The notes beneath the pieces are model-generated. The model was not told where the DNA came from and did not search any database. It worked only from the letters and a program-made list of their open reading frames with translations. A DNA stretch of 64,000 nucleotides, taken from Neptuniibacter sp. CAU 1671 (GTDB lineage: Bacteria; Pseudomonadota; Gammaproteobacteria; Pseudomonadales; Balneatricaceae). Made by a program: the position numbers and the translations under genes. Shown piece by piece: positions 1 to 6,988 of this stretch (the first letter of the stretch is position 1; each line of letters begins with the position of its first letter). Location: the NCBI RefSeq assembly GCF_029222905.1, contig NZ_JARHUE010000003.1:248001-312000 (forward strand), in the 5' to 3' direction.

Positions 1-1
1 C

Positions 2-1213
2 ACCCGCAAAGCGCTGTTTGCGCCGGTTGAAGAGCTGGTTGCTGCTGGTAAATTGCAACAGGCGATTCAGTATTGTCGCAATGCGTTCGCGCCTTATGAC
101 GATGAATATGATGCCGCCTGCTTAATGATGGCGCGGCTGCAGCTTCAGGCGGGCCAGCCTCATCTGGCAGAACGGATTGCGGGCAAAATGTATACCGACA
201 AAAAAGATAAAGAAGCCGGTATGCTGTATGCCAAATCCATGATGCAGCAGGGAAAAAACAAGGAGGCTGAGCGTTTGCTGGTGCATTTTACCCGTCAGTT
301 TCCGCTTTATATTCCGGCCTATGATCTGCTGGCTCAGGTTTATGAGCAGTTTGGTGATCTGGATGCTGCACGCGAGATACTGAATGATGCCATTAAACTT
401 TCTCCTCTCGGTATTCCGAGACAGATGACCCTGGGGCGGATTGCCACCCAGTCCAAACAGTTGGATGTGGCGTCATCGGCTTACAAAAAATCGATCGTGT
501 TGGGGCGGCACAGTTGTTACCGCTCTCCTGAGCCTTATCTTAAGCTCGCCAACCTTAAACGCTTGGAAGTCGCGGTTAGCTCCGAGCAACGGCAGGATGA
601 GCTCTATGGCGGTTTCAATAAACTTTTGAGTGATGCCTTTAGTGCCTTTCCCCAGGACCAGCGTTTGCGTATTCAGGCGTCATTGCTGCGGGGTGAGATG
701 TTGCAGCAGTTGGGTGATCAGGATGGGGCGAATCAATGTGCCAGAGAGGCGCAGCGGGCCAATGCTGAACTGGCCGTTCCATTGGATCTGGATCGTGAAT
801 TACTCGCTGTTACGGGGGACCGGATTCCGATTCTGGATAAACCTGTGCAGCCTCCGGTGGTTTCAGCGCCGGGTCGTGATGTGGATATGAGCCGCAAAGT
901 GAACCGTCAGGGCGTAAAGAGCTATCTGGCCGGACGCATGCCGGAAGCGCTGAAATATTTTGGTCTGGCAACGGAATATGATTCATCAAACGTTGCGGCA
1001 TTGCTTAACCTGGCGCAGTTGTTTCTTGAGTCTGCGCGGGACAGTCAGGAAAAACGTTCAGAGCGTCTGCGCATGGTGCAGCGTTATCTAACCCTCTCTT
1101 CCCGGATGGTGCTGGAGAATGAGGTACAGGAGAAACATCAGCAATTGAAGGTTCTCCTGCACCGGGGAGTTGAAGAGCTTCCTGCTGGCAGCCTTGGTAA
1201 TTTACTGCGCTGA
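2..1213 (+). CDS. TPR protein, 5' end cut by window edge
   Basis: The reading frame is open from base 2, so the gene begins outside the window and only its C-terminal part (about 400 residues) is present. The visible protein is helical and built of tetratricopeptide-like repeats, for example around bases 130-430 (residue patterns of the type A-x-L-x-L-x-x-G-x-x-x-x-A) and again near 910-1040. In gammaproteobacteria, proteins with this type of TPR tail often carry an N-terminal CheY-like receiver domain; that part would be upstream and cannot be checked here. A TTG at 53 could be mistaken for a start, but coding continues through it. A scaffold or signalling adaptor role is inferred from the fold only. 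Confidence 0.75.
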   Translation, partial: TRKALFAPVEELVAAGKLQQAIQYCRNAFAPYDDEYDAACLMMARLQLQAGQPHLAERIAGKMYTDKKDKEAGMLYAKSMMQQGKNKEAERLLVHFTRQFPLYIPAYDLLAQVYEQFGDLDAAREILNDAIKLSPLGIPRQMTLGRIATQSKQLDVASSAYKKSIVLGRHSCYRSPEPYLKLANLKRLEVAVSSEQRQDELYGGFNKLLSDAFSAFPQDQRLRIQASLLRGEMLQQLGDQDGANQCAREAQRANAELAVPLDLDRELLAVTGDRIPILDKPVQPPVVSAPGRDVDMSRKVNRQGVKSYLAGRMPEALKYFGLATEYDSSNVAALLNLAQLFLESARDSQEKRSERLRMVQRYLTLSSRMVLENEVQEKHQQLKVLLHRGVEELPAGSLGNLLR

Positions 1214-1225
1214 GACTGGGCTCTG

Positions 1226-1420
1226 TTATACGGCAATTTCCGCTTCAGTAGACTTAGGCGAAGTGGGCCAGAACCGATCATGCAGGTAAAAAGCAACCGT
1301 GTTTACTGCAGGCTCAATCAGCGCCACAGCGCTGCCCGTCAAAAAGCTACCGGTCATGGCGTAGGTCAGGCCGAAAGCAATCGTAAAATGTAGAACAGCG
1401 AATGACAGTGTTTTCCGCAT
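1226..1420 (-). CDS. DUF2061 small membrane protein
   Basis: A 64-residue protein with two hydrophobic stretches (about residues 5-20 and 23-46) and the pattern seen in DUF2061 membrane proteins: an N-terminal K-T-x-S-F/W segment, a G-S segment between the helices and an E-P-x-x-N-T-x-x-Y-x-x-H-D motif. The function of the family is not known to me. It converges with the upstream TPR gene, ending 12 bp from it. The region 1421-1605 upstream is AT-rich and non-coding and probably holds its promoter, but no clear elements were found. Confidence 0.7.
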   Translation of the reverse strand: MRKTLSFAVLHFTIAFGLTYAMTGSFLTGSAVALIEPAVNTVAFYLHDRFWPTSPKSTEAEIAV

Positions 1421-1605
1421 GACCGTATCCTCGGTAAAGTGTTACGGAGTCCAGTGTATGCGGCTGTTAATATTTGTTTAAATTTATTGATTTTATGTTT
1501 TTGATTGCTTGTGTGAATAACAAGACTGGTGGGCCGCTGTGCGCACTATCCGGTGCCGGATAAGTTCTGGGTAGTGGATTTTGGTGAGAGACAAAGCTGG
1601 TTAAA

Positions 1606-1682
1606 TGGTGTCCCAGAAGGGATTCGAACCCCTGGCCTGTCCCTTAGGAGGGGACCGCTCTATCCACCTGAGCTACTGGGAC
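1606..1682 (-). tRNA. tRNA-Arg(CCT)
   Basis: On the minus strand the sequence folds as a complete cloverleaf with a 7-bp acceptor stem (GTCCCAG with CTGGGAC), the T-loop TTCGAATC and an encoded CCA at 1606-1608. The anticodon stem GTCCC/GGGAC encloses the loop CTCCTAA, giving anticodon CCT, which reads the AGG arginine codon. It lies just downstream of flgN on the same strand but has its own promoter-like sequence. Confidence 0.96.
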
Positions 1683-1702
1683 GTCTAAACACGACGGGCC
1701 TG

Positions 1703-1731
1703 ATTTTACCCAGTGCTGGCGTCTCTGTCAT
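1703..1731 (-). promoter_or_regulatory. Sigma-70 promoter of tRNA-Arg
   Basis: Reading the minus strand, ATGACA (1731-1726) and TAAAAT (1708-1703) are separated by exactly 17 bp, each matching the sigma-70 consensus at 5 of 6 positions. The -10 box ends 20 bp before the mature 5' end of the tRNA, a normal distance for a tRNA promoter. Confidence 0.65.
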
Positions 1732-1745
1732 GGCTTTTAAGGATT

Positions 1746-2225
1746 TCAGGCTTTGCCGATACGGCTCTGAGCTTTGTAGAGACCCGCGGTGCCGGACTGG
1801 TCGTAGAGTTTGTCTTCCTGGCGGTGGCCACGGACCATAGCCAGAAGTTGCTGGACATTACGCTGACTGCGGGCAATCACATTCTCGTTACGAGAATTTT
1901 TGCGTTGCATCTGCTGTAACAGTTTTTCCAGTGTGACCACGGCCTCGGTGACTGAGGTCTCATTAACGGTGTCAGCGGGTAGCTGATAGCCGTTAATCTG
2001 GCTGCTGATACCAAATTCCGCTAGCAACTGCGTGCGTTTAACCCGGAATTGCTGAAATTCAGTCAGTAAACTGGTCTTACGTTGGGTGATATCGCTGAGA
2101 GCGTCGAGATCCTGTTTGCTCAGGATCTCGAGTTCAGCATCGTAGACTTGATCAAGGGATTGCAGCAGTTTAATGCCTTCTTGCAGAAGAACAGCTAATT
2201 GAAGCTGTTGCGGGGATGAGAGCAT
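1746..2225 (-). CDS. flgN: Flagellar export chaperone FlgN
   Basis: A 159-residue, almost wholly helical protein with heptad-like leucines and a basic glutamine-rich C-terminal part, as in FlgN. FlgN is the cytoplasmic chaperone that keeps the hook-filament junction proteins FlgK and FlgL unfolded and delivers them to the flagellar export gate. Identification rests on length, helical character and its position 6 bp downstream of flgM, with which it is co-transcribed from the sigma-28 promoter at 2569-2595. Its clients flgK and flgL lie at 13.6-16.9 kb in the same cluster. Confidence 0.85.
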   Translation of the reverse strand: MLSSPQQLQLAVLLQEGIKLLQSLDQVYDAELEILSKQDLDALSDITQRKTSLLTEFQQFRVKRTQLLAEFGISSQINGYQLPADTVNETSVTEAVVTLEKLLQQMQRKNSRNENVIARSQRNVQQLLAMVRGHRQEDKLYDQSGTAGLYKAQSRIGKA

Positions 2226-2231
2226 AAAAAG

Positions 2232-2537
2232 TTAGAATGCCTCATCCATTTGCAGCATTTTTTCAGCAATTTTGTCGGCGTTAATGCTGTAACTACCGTC
2301 AGCAAGAGCCGCCTTGATTGCAGCGACGCGGTCAGAGTCCACTTCAGGGGCACCGGCCAGAGAAGTAGCGATATCCTTCAATGATTGCGCAGCATCACTG
2401 ATTTTAACGGTATCGCCCTGCGGTGCTGTTCCAGCACCCTGTACTGAAACACCTTTGCTGGATTGTCCGCTGTCGTTGTTCTGTGCACGGGAGCTGTTCA
2501 GCTGGGAAGCCGAAAGTCCTGTCAGATTGATCGACAT
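2232..2537 (-). CDS. flgM: Anti-sigma-28 factor FlgM
   Basis: A 101-residue protein with the usual FlgM plan: an unstructured polar N-terminal half rich in S, N and Q, the D-T-V-K-I-S-D-A-A motif near residues 42-50, and a C-terminal helical part (D-x-x-R-V-A-A-I-K-x-A-L-x-x-G-x-Y) that binds FliA. FlgM holds sigma-28 inactive until the hook is finished and then leaves through the export channel. The gene has a strong sigma-28 promoter of its own, so FliA would feed back on its inhibitor. Confidence 0.93.
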   Translation of the reverse strand: MSINLTGLSASQLNSSRAQNNDSGQSSKGVSVQGAGTAPQGDTVKISDAAQSLKDIATSLAGAPEVDSDRVAAIKAALADGSYSINADKIAEKMLQMDEAF

Positions 2538-2568
2538 GATTCCATCCTCATATTTGTATCTGCTGATA

Positions 2569-2595
2569 TTATCGGCAGATATCCCTGCGACTTTA
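2569..2595 (-). promoter_or_regulatory. Sigma-28 (FliA) promoter of flgMN
   Basis: On the minus strand the sequence reads TAAAGTCG, 11 bp, GCCGATAA. The -10 element is a perfect match and the -35 matches 6 of 8 positions of the enterobacterial consensus TAAAGTTT-N11-GCCGATAA. It lies in the flgA-flgM gap, 31 bp upstream of the flgM start, so flgMN can be expressed late and independently of flgA. Confidence 0.88.
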
Positions 2596-2661
2596 GCGCC
2601 GGAAAAGGTGATTAAGTAAAAATTTTAATAAATTTCAGGCAGGCTGGCCAGCAGTATCTGT

Positions 2662-3405
2662 TTAGGGCACTTTGACCTGACCGGGCGCGATTACAATCGC
2701 TTTGATTTCGCGTCCCGACTGGTCATTACGCACTCTGATTTGCTCACCAATAGATCCCTCCTCCAGGGCGGTCCCCGGCACCCGAATCACCACGTGATCT
2801 CGCTGAGCCTCAATCAATACAGCGTCATTGCGCTGGATTGTGGTCGGCTGTTTTACCATATCGGCGGTGAGAATGGTTTCTGCAGCCAGACTGCGTTTAG
2901 TTGTCCATCCAGTGACTGTAGTGAGGTTATAAAAAAAGTCGGTTTGCCCGGTGATGTCCATCTCTTTCAGTTGCAGATTGCCGGCCGATAATACGCTGTT
3001 TCTGGGCAGGCTTGTGCGGCTGACGACAACGGGCGCGAACAGGTTTACCTCGGCCGCCATAAAGATCTGCCAGAAGGGAGCGGAGCAAACGGCTTTAAAG
3101 CTAATGCGATGGCCATTGCCTCTGGGTGTGCCAAAATGAATGGGCTGTTGGCACTCGTGGAGTTTAACTGCACGGTTAATGGGGTTAATCTTGATTTCGG
3201 TTCGGGCACTCGGCGCTATAGTGCGATAGTGTTGAACAAGGTAAGCTTGGGCTTCATTTTCTAACGCAGTGACAGGGATGGCTGCAGAACCGGATTGCGG
3301 TGCCGATAAGATAAGGATAAGCGCTGACAGGCAGATCAAGCGGATGCGGTTCACGGGGCGTTTCCGATCAAGCTGGCGATGCGGCACATACATGCGATCA
3401 TTCAA
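2662..3405 (-). CDS. flgA: Flagellar P-ring assembly chaperone FlgA
   Basis: A 247-residue periplasmic protein with a basic N-terminus and a hydrophobic export segment at about residues 22-42 followed by an alanine-rich cleavage region. The C-terminal half carries the SAF-like features of FlgA: L-P-x-N-S-V-L-x-x-x-N-L near residue 135, a T-L-x-A-x-x-I-L-T-x-x-M segment, and a closing G-x-x-I-x-V-R-N-x-x-S-G-R-x-I-x-A-x-V motif. FlgA guides FlgI polymerisation into the P-ring. It is divergent from cheV across only 35 bp, so their promoters must overlap. An in-frame ATG four codons later is an alternative start. Confidence 0.92.
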   Translation of the reverse strand: MNDRMYVPHRQLDRKRPVNRIRLICLSALILILSAPQSGSAAIPVTALENEAQAYLVQHYRTIAPSARTEIKINPINRAVKLHECQQPIHFGTPRGNGHRISFKAVCSAPFWQIFMAAEVNLFAPVVVSRTSLPRNSVLSAGNLQLKEMDITGQTDFFYNLTTVTGWTTKRSLAAETILTADMVKQPTTIQRNDAVLIEAQRDHVVIRVPGTALEEGSIGEQIRVRNDQSGREIKAIVIAPGQVKVP

Positions 3406-3440
3406 CTTAAGTTAACGTTATTCTGCAGGATTAATAGATC

Positions 3441-4373
3441 ATGTCAGGTATCCTAGATAGTGTAAACCTGCGCACTCAGATGGTGGGTCAGAACCGTCTT
3501 GAGTTGCTGTTGTTTAGTCTTGAATCTCAACAGCGTTACGGCATTAACGTGTTCAAAGTGCGCGAAGTGCTGCAATGTCCGGAACTGACAGAAGTACCGC
3601 GCCAGACCTCGTCTGTGAAGGGTATGGCACACATCCGTGGCGAAACCATTCCGGTACTGGATCTTTCCGAGGCAGTTGGTCGGGCGCCGATTCCTCATGA
3701 CCAGCAGCGCCAGTGTTTTTTGATTGTGGCGGAATATAACCGCCGGACGTTGGCATTTCTGGTGCGCCGGGTTGATCGTATTCTTAATACGCACTGGGAT
3801 CAGATCATGCCGCCGCCAACTGAAATCGGCGTTGAAAATTACCTGACAGCCATCTTTGAGTATGAAGGCAAACTGGTCGAGATTCTCGATGTGGAGCAGA
3901 TTCTGGCCGATCTGTACCCGATGAAAACCGAAGTCAGTGAAACAGTGGCTGACTCCGCCGTGCGTGAGAAAGCCCAGGATTATCAGATTTTGATTGTGGA
4001 TGATTCCGCCGTGGCGCGTAATCAAATGCAGCGCAGTCTGGAAAGTCTCGGTATCAAGGTGATGTCACGCAATAACGGGCGTGAGGCCTGGGATACCCTG
4101 CAGCAGCTGCTTGGCAAAGGCATTGATGTTCCCGCTATGTTCCTGATGATCATTTCCGATATCGAGATGCCGGAGATGGATGGTTATACCCTGACGTCAA
4201 TGATCAAAGGTCACGACCAGCTCAAACATCTGCACGTGGTATTGCATACCTCCCTGTCGGGTGGTTTTAACGTGTCGATGGTGAAGAAAGTGGGCGCGGA
4301 TGGTTTCCTGGCTAAATTTGATCCGGATGAGTTGGCCTCTGTCGTGGTGCACCGTATCAACCAGGTCCGTTAA
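3441..4373 (+). CDS. cheV: Chemotaxis coupling protein CheV
   Basis: A 310-residue two-domain protein. Residues about 15-160 form a CheW-like coupling domain (F-x-V-R-E-V-L-x-x-P near 39-48, G-x-x-x-I-R-G-x-x-I-P-V-L-D-L near 61-75). Residues about 182-310 form a receiver domain with the acidic pair D188-D189, the phospho-acceptor D240 in S-D-I-E-M-P-E-M-D-G and the conserved K292. CheV couples receptors to CheA and can be phosphorylated for adaptation. It is followed 27 bp later by cheR, the arrangement found in Pseudomonas and Vibrio flagellar clusters. Confidence 0.95.
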   Translation: MSGILDSVNLRTQMVGQNRLELLLFSLESQQRYGINVFKVREVLQCPELTEVPRQTSSVKGMAHIRGETIPVLDLSEAVGRAPIPHDQQRQCFLIVAEYNRRTLAFLVRRVDRILNTHWDQIMPPPTEIGVENYLTAIFEYEGKLVEILDVEQILADLYPMKTEVSETVADSAVREKAQDYQILIVDDSAVARNQMQRSLESLGIKVMSRNNGREAWDTLQQLLGKGIDVPAMFLMIISDIEMPEMDGYTLTSMIKGHDQLKHLHVVLHTSLSGGFNVSMVKKVGADGFLAKFDPDELASVVVHRINQVR

Positions 4374-4400
4374 TTTCCGCGTTCAGAGTTAAAAATCGAG

Positions 4401-5249
4401 ATGCTCACACCGCAACCGCCGGGATTCCAGATTGCGCCGGATGACTTCCGCGAGTTCTGTCGCTTTCTGGAAGAACACAGTGGCATCCTGCTGACTGAAT
4501 CCAAGCAATATCTGGTGCAGAGCCGCTTGCGAGAACTGGCGCGGGTCAATCACTGCGTTGATCTCAAAGCATTGCTTGTTCTGCTGCAGCGGCCGGGTTC
4601 GATGCGCCTGCGCGAGCAGGTGATAGAAGCGATGACCACTCATGAAACCCTGTGGTTTCGTGATTCCCATCCGTTTATGTTATTGCAGACAAAGTTGCTG
4701 CCGGAGTTATCCGAGCAGCGGCCGGGTCAGCCTTTACGTATCTGGTCTGCCGCCTGCGCCACCGGGCAGGAACCTTATTCCATCAGTATGATTGTTGATG
4801 AATGCCGCACAGTGGGGCGGCTGAGGCTGCCTGCAGTGGATGTAGTGGCGACGGATATTTCGACGCAGGTGCTTGCTACAGCACGCCGGGGTGAATATGA
4901 GATGCTGGCGCTTGGACGCGGGTTGTCGCCTGAGCAGCGTCAGCGTTTTTTTGAGCAAACCTCATCCGGCAGTTGGCAGGTCAAAAGCCGCTTACGTGAC
5001 ATGGTGCGCTTTCAGCAGCTCAACCTGCTGGGTTCCTATTCGGCTCTGGGTAAATTTGACGTCATTTTCTGCCGCAATGTGCTGATCTATTTTTCCAGTG
5101 ATCGCAAACTCGAAATTTTGCACAAGCTACATGGTTCACTTCGTCCCGGAGGCTATCTCTTTCTGGGGGCTTCAGAATTCCTTCCCGCCATGGATGACAA
5201 ATACCGCATGATTCATTGCCGTCCCGGTATTGTTTATCAAGCGCTCTAA
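4401..5249 (+). CDS. cheR: Chemotaxis protein methyltransferase CheR
   Basis: A 282-residue cytoplasmic SAM-dependent methyltransferase. It has the N-terminal CheR helical domain (residues about 10-75, ending in T-T-H-E-T-L-W-F-R) and the catalytic domain with the SAM motif S-A-A-C-A-T-G-Q-E-P-Y-S near residues 113-124, then A-T-D-I-S and C-R-N-V-L-I-Y-F. CheR adds methyl groups to glutamates of chemoreceptors. The closing G-Y-L-F-L-G-x-S-E segment is typical. It sits between cheV and the sigma-54 promoter of flgB. Confidence 0.96.
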   Translation: MLTPQPPGFQIAPDDFREFCRFLEEHSGILLTESKQYLVQSRLRELARVNHCVDLKALLVLLQRPGSMRLREQVIEAMTTHETLWFRDSHPFMLLQTKLLPELSEQRPGQPLRIWSAACATGQEPYSISMIVDECRTVGRLRLPAVDVVATDISTQVLATARRGEYEMLALGRGLSPEQRQRFFEQTSSGSWQVKSRLRDMVRFQQLNLLGSYSALGKFDVIFCRNVLIYFSSDRKLEILHKLHGSLRPGGYLFLGASEFLPAMDDKYRMIHCRPGIVYQAL

Positions 5250-5365
5250 ACCGCATTGCCGCCTGCGGCAATAAGCGGATCGTGTTTGCCGTTTCTGCCT
5301 GCAGGTTATGGCTTTTTAATACGATAAAAATTCCTATCCATAAGATTTTAAATGATTTTTTAAAG

Positions 5366-5382
5366 TTGGTTCGTTGTTTGCT
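5366..5382 (+). promoter_or_regulatory. Sigma-54 promoter of flgBCDE
   Basis: The sequence TTGG-TTCGTTG-TTTGCT has the invariant GG (5368-5369) and GC (5380-5381) dinucleotides 10 bp apart, as required for RpoN -24/-12 promoters. It lies about 35 bp upstream of the flgB start. The CAC following the GG in the consensus is not kept, so it may be weaker than the flgF promoter. Confidence 0.7.
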
Positions 5383-5415
5383 TTTATCTGGGCAGAGTTG
5401 TTTGGAGGCAAAACA

Positions 5416-5817
5416 ATGGCAATCAATTTTGAGTCTGCACTGGGTATTCACGATGACGCGATGCTGTTTCGCGCCCGTCGTGCAGAGGTGCTGGCCAATA
5501 ATATCGCCAATGCGGATACCCCGAACTTTAAAGCGCGTGATCTGGATTTTGCTGCCATGCTGGAGGGTGTCACTGACCAGCCGTCGGCACTGAAGCCGGT
5601 TGCTACACACGCCGGGCATCAGTCTGATCTGATCAATCCTGATTATGCGGCTGATCTGATGTTCCGCCTGCCGCAGCAGCCATCAGTGGATGGCAATACC
5701 GTGGAGCTGCAGCAGGAGATGGCGCGTTACACTGAAAATGCGATGGCATATCAGGCATCTTTTCAGTTGTTGAATCGCAAAATCACAGGCCTGAAATCTG
5801 CAATAAAAGGTGAATAA
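5416..5817 (+). CDS. flgB: Flagellar proximal rod protein FlgB
   Basis: A 133-residue rod protein. The start is placed at the ATG at 5416 because GGAGG lies 7 bp upstream and the protein then begins with the usual short FlgB N-terminus. The N-A-N-I-A-N-A-D-T-P-x-F-K-A motif of rod and hook proteins is present near residues 29-42, and a hydrophobic C-terminal helix (Y-Q-A-S-x-x-L-L-N-R-K) closes the protein. FlgB joins the MS-ring side of the rod to FlgC. It is first in the flgBCDE operon behind the sigma-54 promoter. Confidence 0.95.
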   Translation: MAINFESALGIHDDAMLFRARRAEVLANNIANADTPNFKARDLDFAAMLEGVTDQPSALKPVATHAGHQSDLINPDYAADLMFRLPQQPSVDGNTVELQQEMARYTENAMAYQASFQLLNRKITGLKSAIKGE

Positions 5818-5819
5818 GC

Positions 5820-6251
5820 ATGTCATTGAGTAATGTGTTTGCGATCGCCGGATCTGCCATGAATGCGCAGACCATCCGGATGAACACCACCGCCAGTAAT
5901 ATGGCCAATGCAGAGAGTATCAGTTCAAGTGTGGACAGCACTTACCGGGCCCGTAAGCCAGTGTTTGCTGTGCAGCAGATGCCGGGTTCGGAATCCCTGC
6001 CGGCAGACGCGCCTGACGCGGGTCGGGGTGTGCAGGTGCTGGGGATTATCGAAAGCCAGGCAGAACTGCGGCAGGAATACAGTCCGGACCATCCGATGGC
6101 GGATGAGAACGGATTTATCTATTACCCGAATGTGAACGTTGTAGAAGAGATGGCAGATATGATCTCCGCTTCACGTTCGTTCCAGATTAATACTGAAATT
6201 ATGAATACGGCCAAGCAGATGATGCAGCAGAGTCTGTCTCTGGGTCAGTAA
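5820..6251 (+). CDS. flgC: Flagellar proximal rod protein FlgC
   Basis: A 143-residue rod protein starting 2 bp after the flgB stop. It has the N-terminal heptad helix with N-T-T-A-S-N-M-A-N-A, the internal D-P-x-H-P-x-A-like segment (S-P-D-H-P-M-A-D-E-N-G-F-I-Y-Y-P-N-V-N) and the C-terminal E-E-M-A-D-M-I-S-A-S-R-S-F-Q-I-N helix typical of FlgC. It forms part of the proximal rod in the periplasm. The close spacing implies translational coupling with flgB. Confidence 0.96.
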   Translation: MSLSNVFAIAGSAMNAQTIRMNTTASNMANAESISSSVDSTYRARKPVFAVQQMPGSESLPADAPDAGRGVQVLGIIESQAELRQEYSPDHPMADENGFIYYPNVNVVEEMADMISASRSFQINTEIMNTAKQMMQQSLSLGQ

Positions 6252-6268
6252 GGTGAGAGGTAGCAGCC

Positions 6269-6976
6269 ATGAGCAACAACGTTAATGGCGTTAACCAAAA
6301 TATTTTTGAACAGATAAACACGCAAAATCAGACGAAAAAAGGCTCTTCCACCTCTTCGCAGGCGGCGGAAGACAGTGACATGTTCATGCGTCTGATGATT
6401 GCTCAGTTGAGTAATCAGGACCCTACCAGTCCAGCGGATACCACTGATTTCATGCAGCAGATTGCCACCATGTCTCAGGTGGAGAGTATCAATCAGCTGA
6501 ACGTATCTGTGCAGAATATGGCGCAGTCGATGCTGACCAGTCAGGCGGCCTTGCAGGCATCCTCAATGGTAGGCCGTTCTGTGTATGTGCCGGGCGATAC
6601 AGTTGAAGTGGGCACTTCGGGCAGTCCTTATGCGCATGGCGCGTTTTCGTTGGACACCAGCTCATCGTCTGTTCGGATTCGGGTGTATGACTCCAGTGGT
6701 TCTATGGTGGATACCATGAATCTGGGTGCTGTTCAGTCTGGCAGCCATGATTTTGCCTGGCAGATGCCGTTTGATGAGAATGGTCAACCTACGATTCCAC
6801 CGGGCGATTTTACCTTCACCGTTGAGAAGATGGTGGATGGAGAATACCAGCCCATTAACACTCGCATGGCGCACACAGTGAACAGCGTCACGTTGGGCGA
6901 AAATGGTATTGGTATGAAAGTGAATACCAACGCTGGCAGTTTTGATGTCAGTGATGTTGAACAGATCGGCGTATAA
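6269..6976 (+). CDS. flgD: Hook capping/scaffold protein FlgD
   Basis: A 235-residue hook cap. The N-terminal FlgD motif F-M-R-L-M-I-A-Q-L-S-N-Q-D-P-x-x-P (about residues 39-55) and the Q-I-A-x-M-S-Q-V-E-S-I-x-Q-L segment are present, followed by a beta-rich FlgD Ig-like/tudor-like region (V-R-I-R-V-Y-D-S-S-G near 136) and a C-terminal beta segment. FlgD caps the growing hook and is discarded when FlgK takes its place. It sits between flgC and flgE, 12 bp before flgE. Confidence 0.95.
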   Translation: MSNNVNGVNQNIFEQINTQNQTKKGSSTSSQAAEDSDMFMRLMIAQLSNQDPTSPADTTDFMQQIATMSQVESINQLNVSVQNMAQSMLTSQAALQASSMVGRSVYVPGDTVEVGTSGSPYAHGAFSLDTSSSSVRIRVYDSSGSMVDTMNLGAVQSGSHDFAWQMPFDENGQPTIPPGDFTFTVEKMVDGEYQPINTRMAHTVNSVTLGENGIGMKVNTNAGSFDVSDVEQIGV

Positions 6977-6988
6977 GAGGGTAGATCA

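Noticed and set aside
2990-3309. Two GCCGATAA boxes within the flgA gene
   Set aside because: Neither has a -35-like TAAA or TCAA at the right distance, and both are inside coding sequence on the opposite strand.
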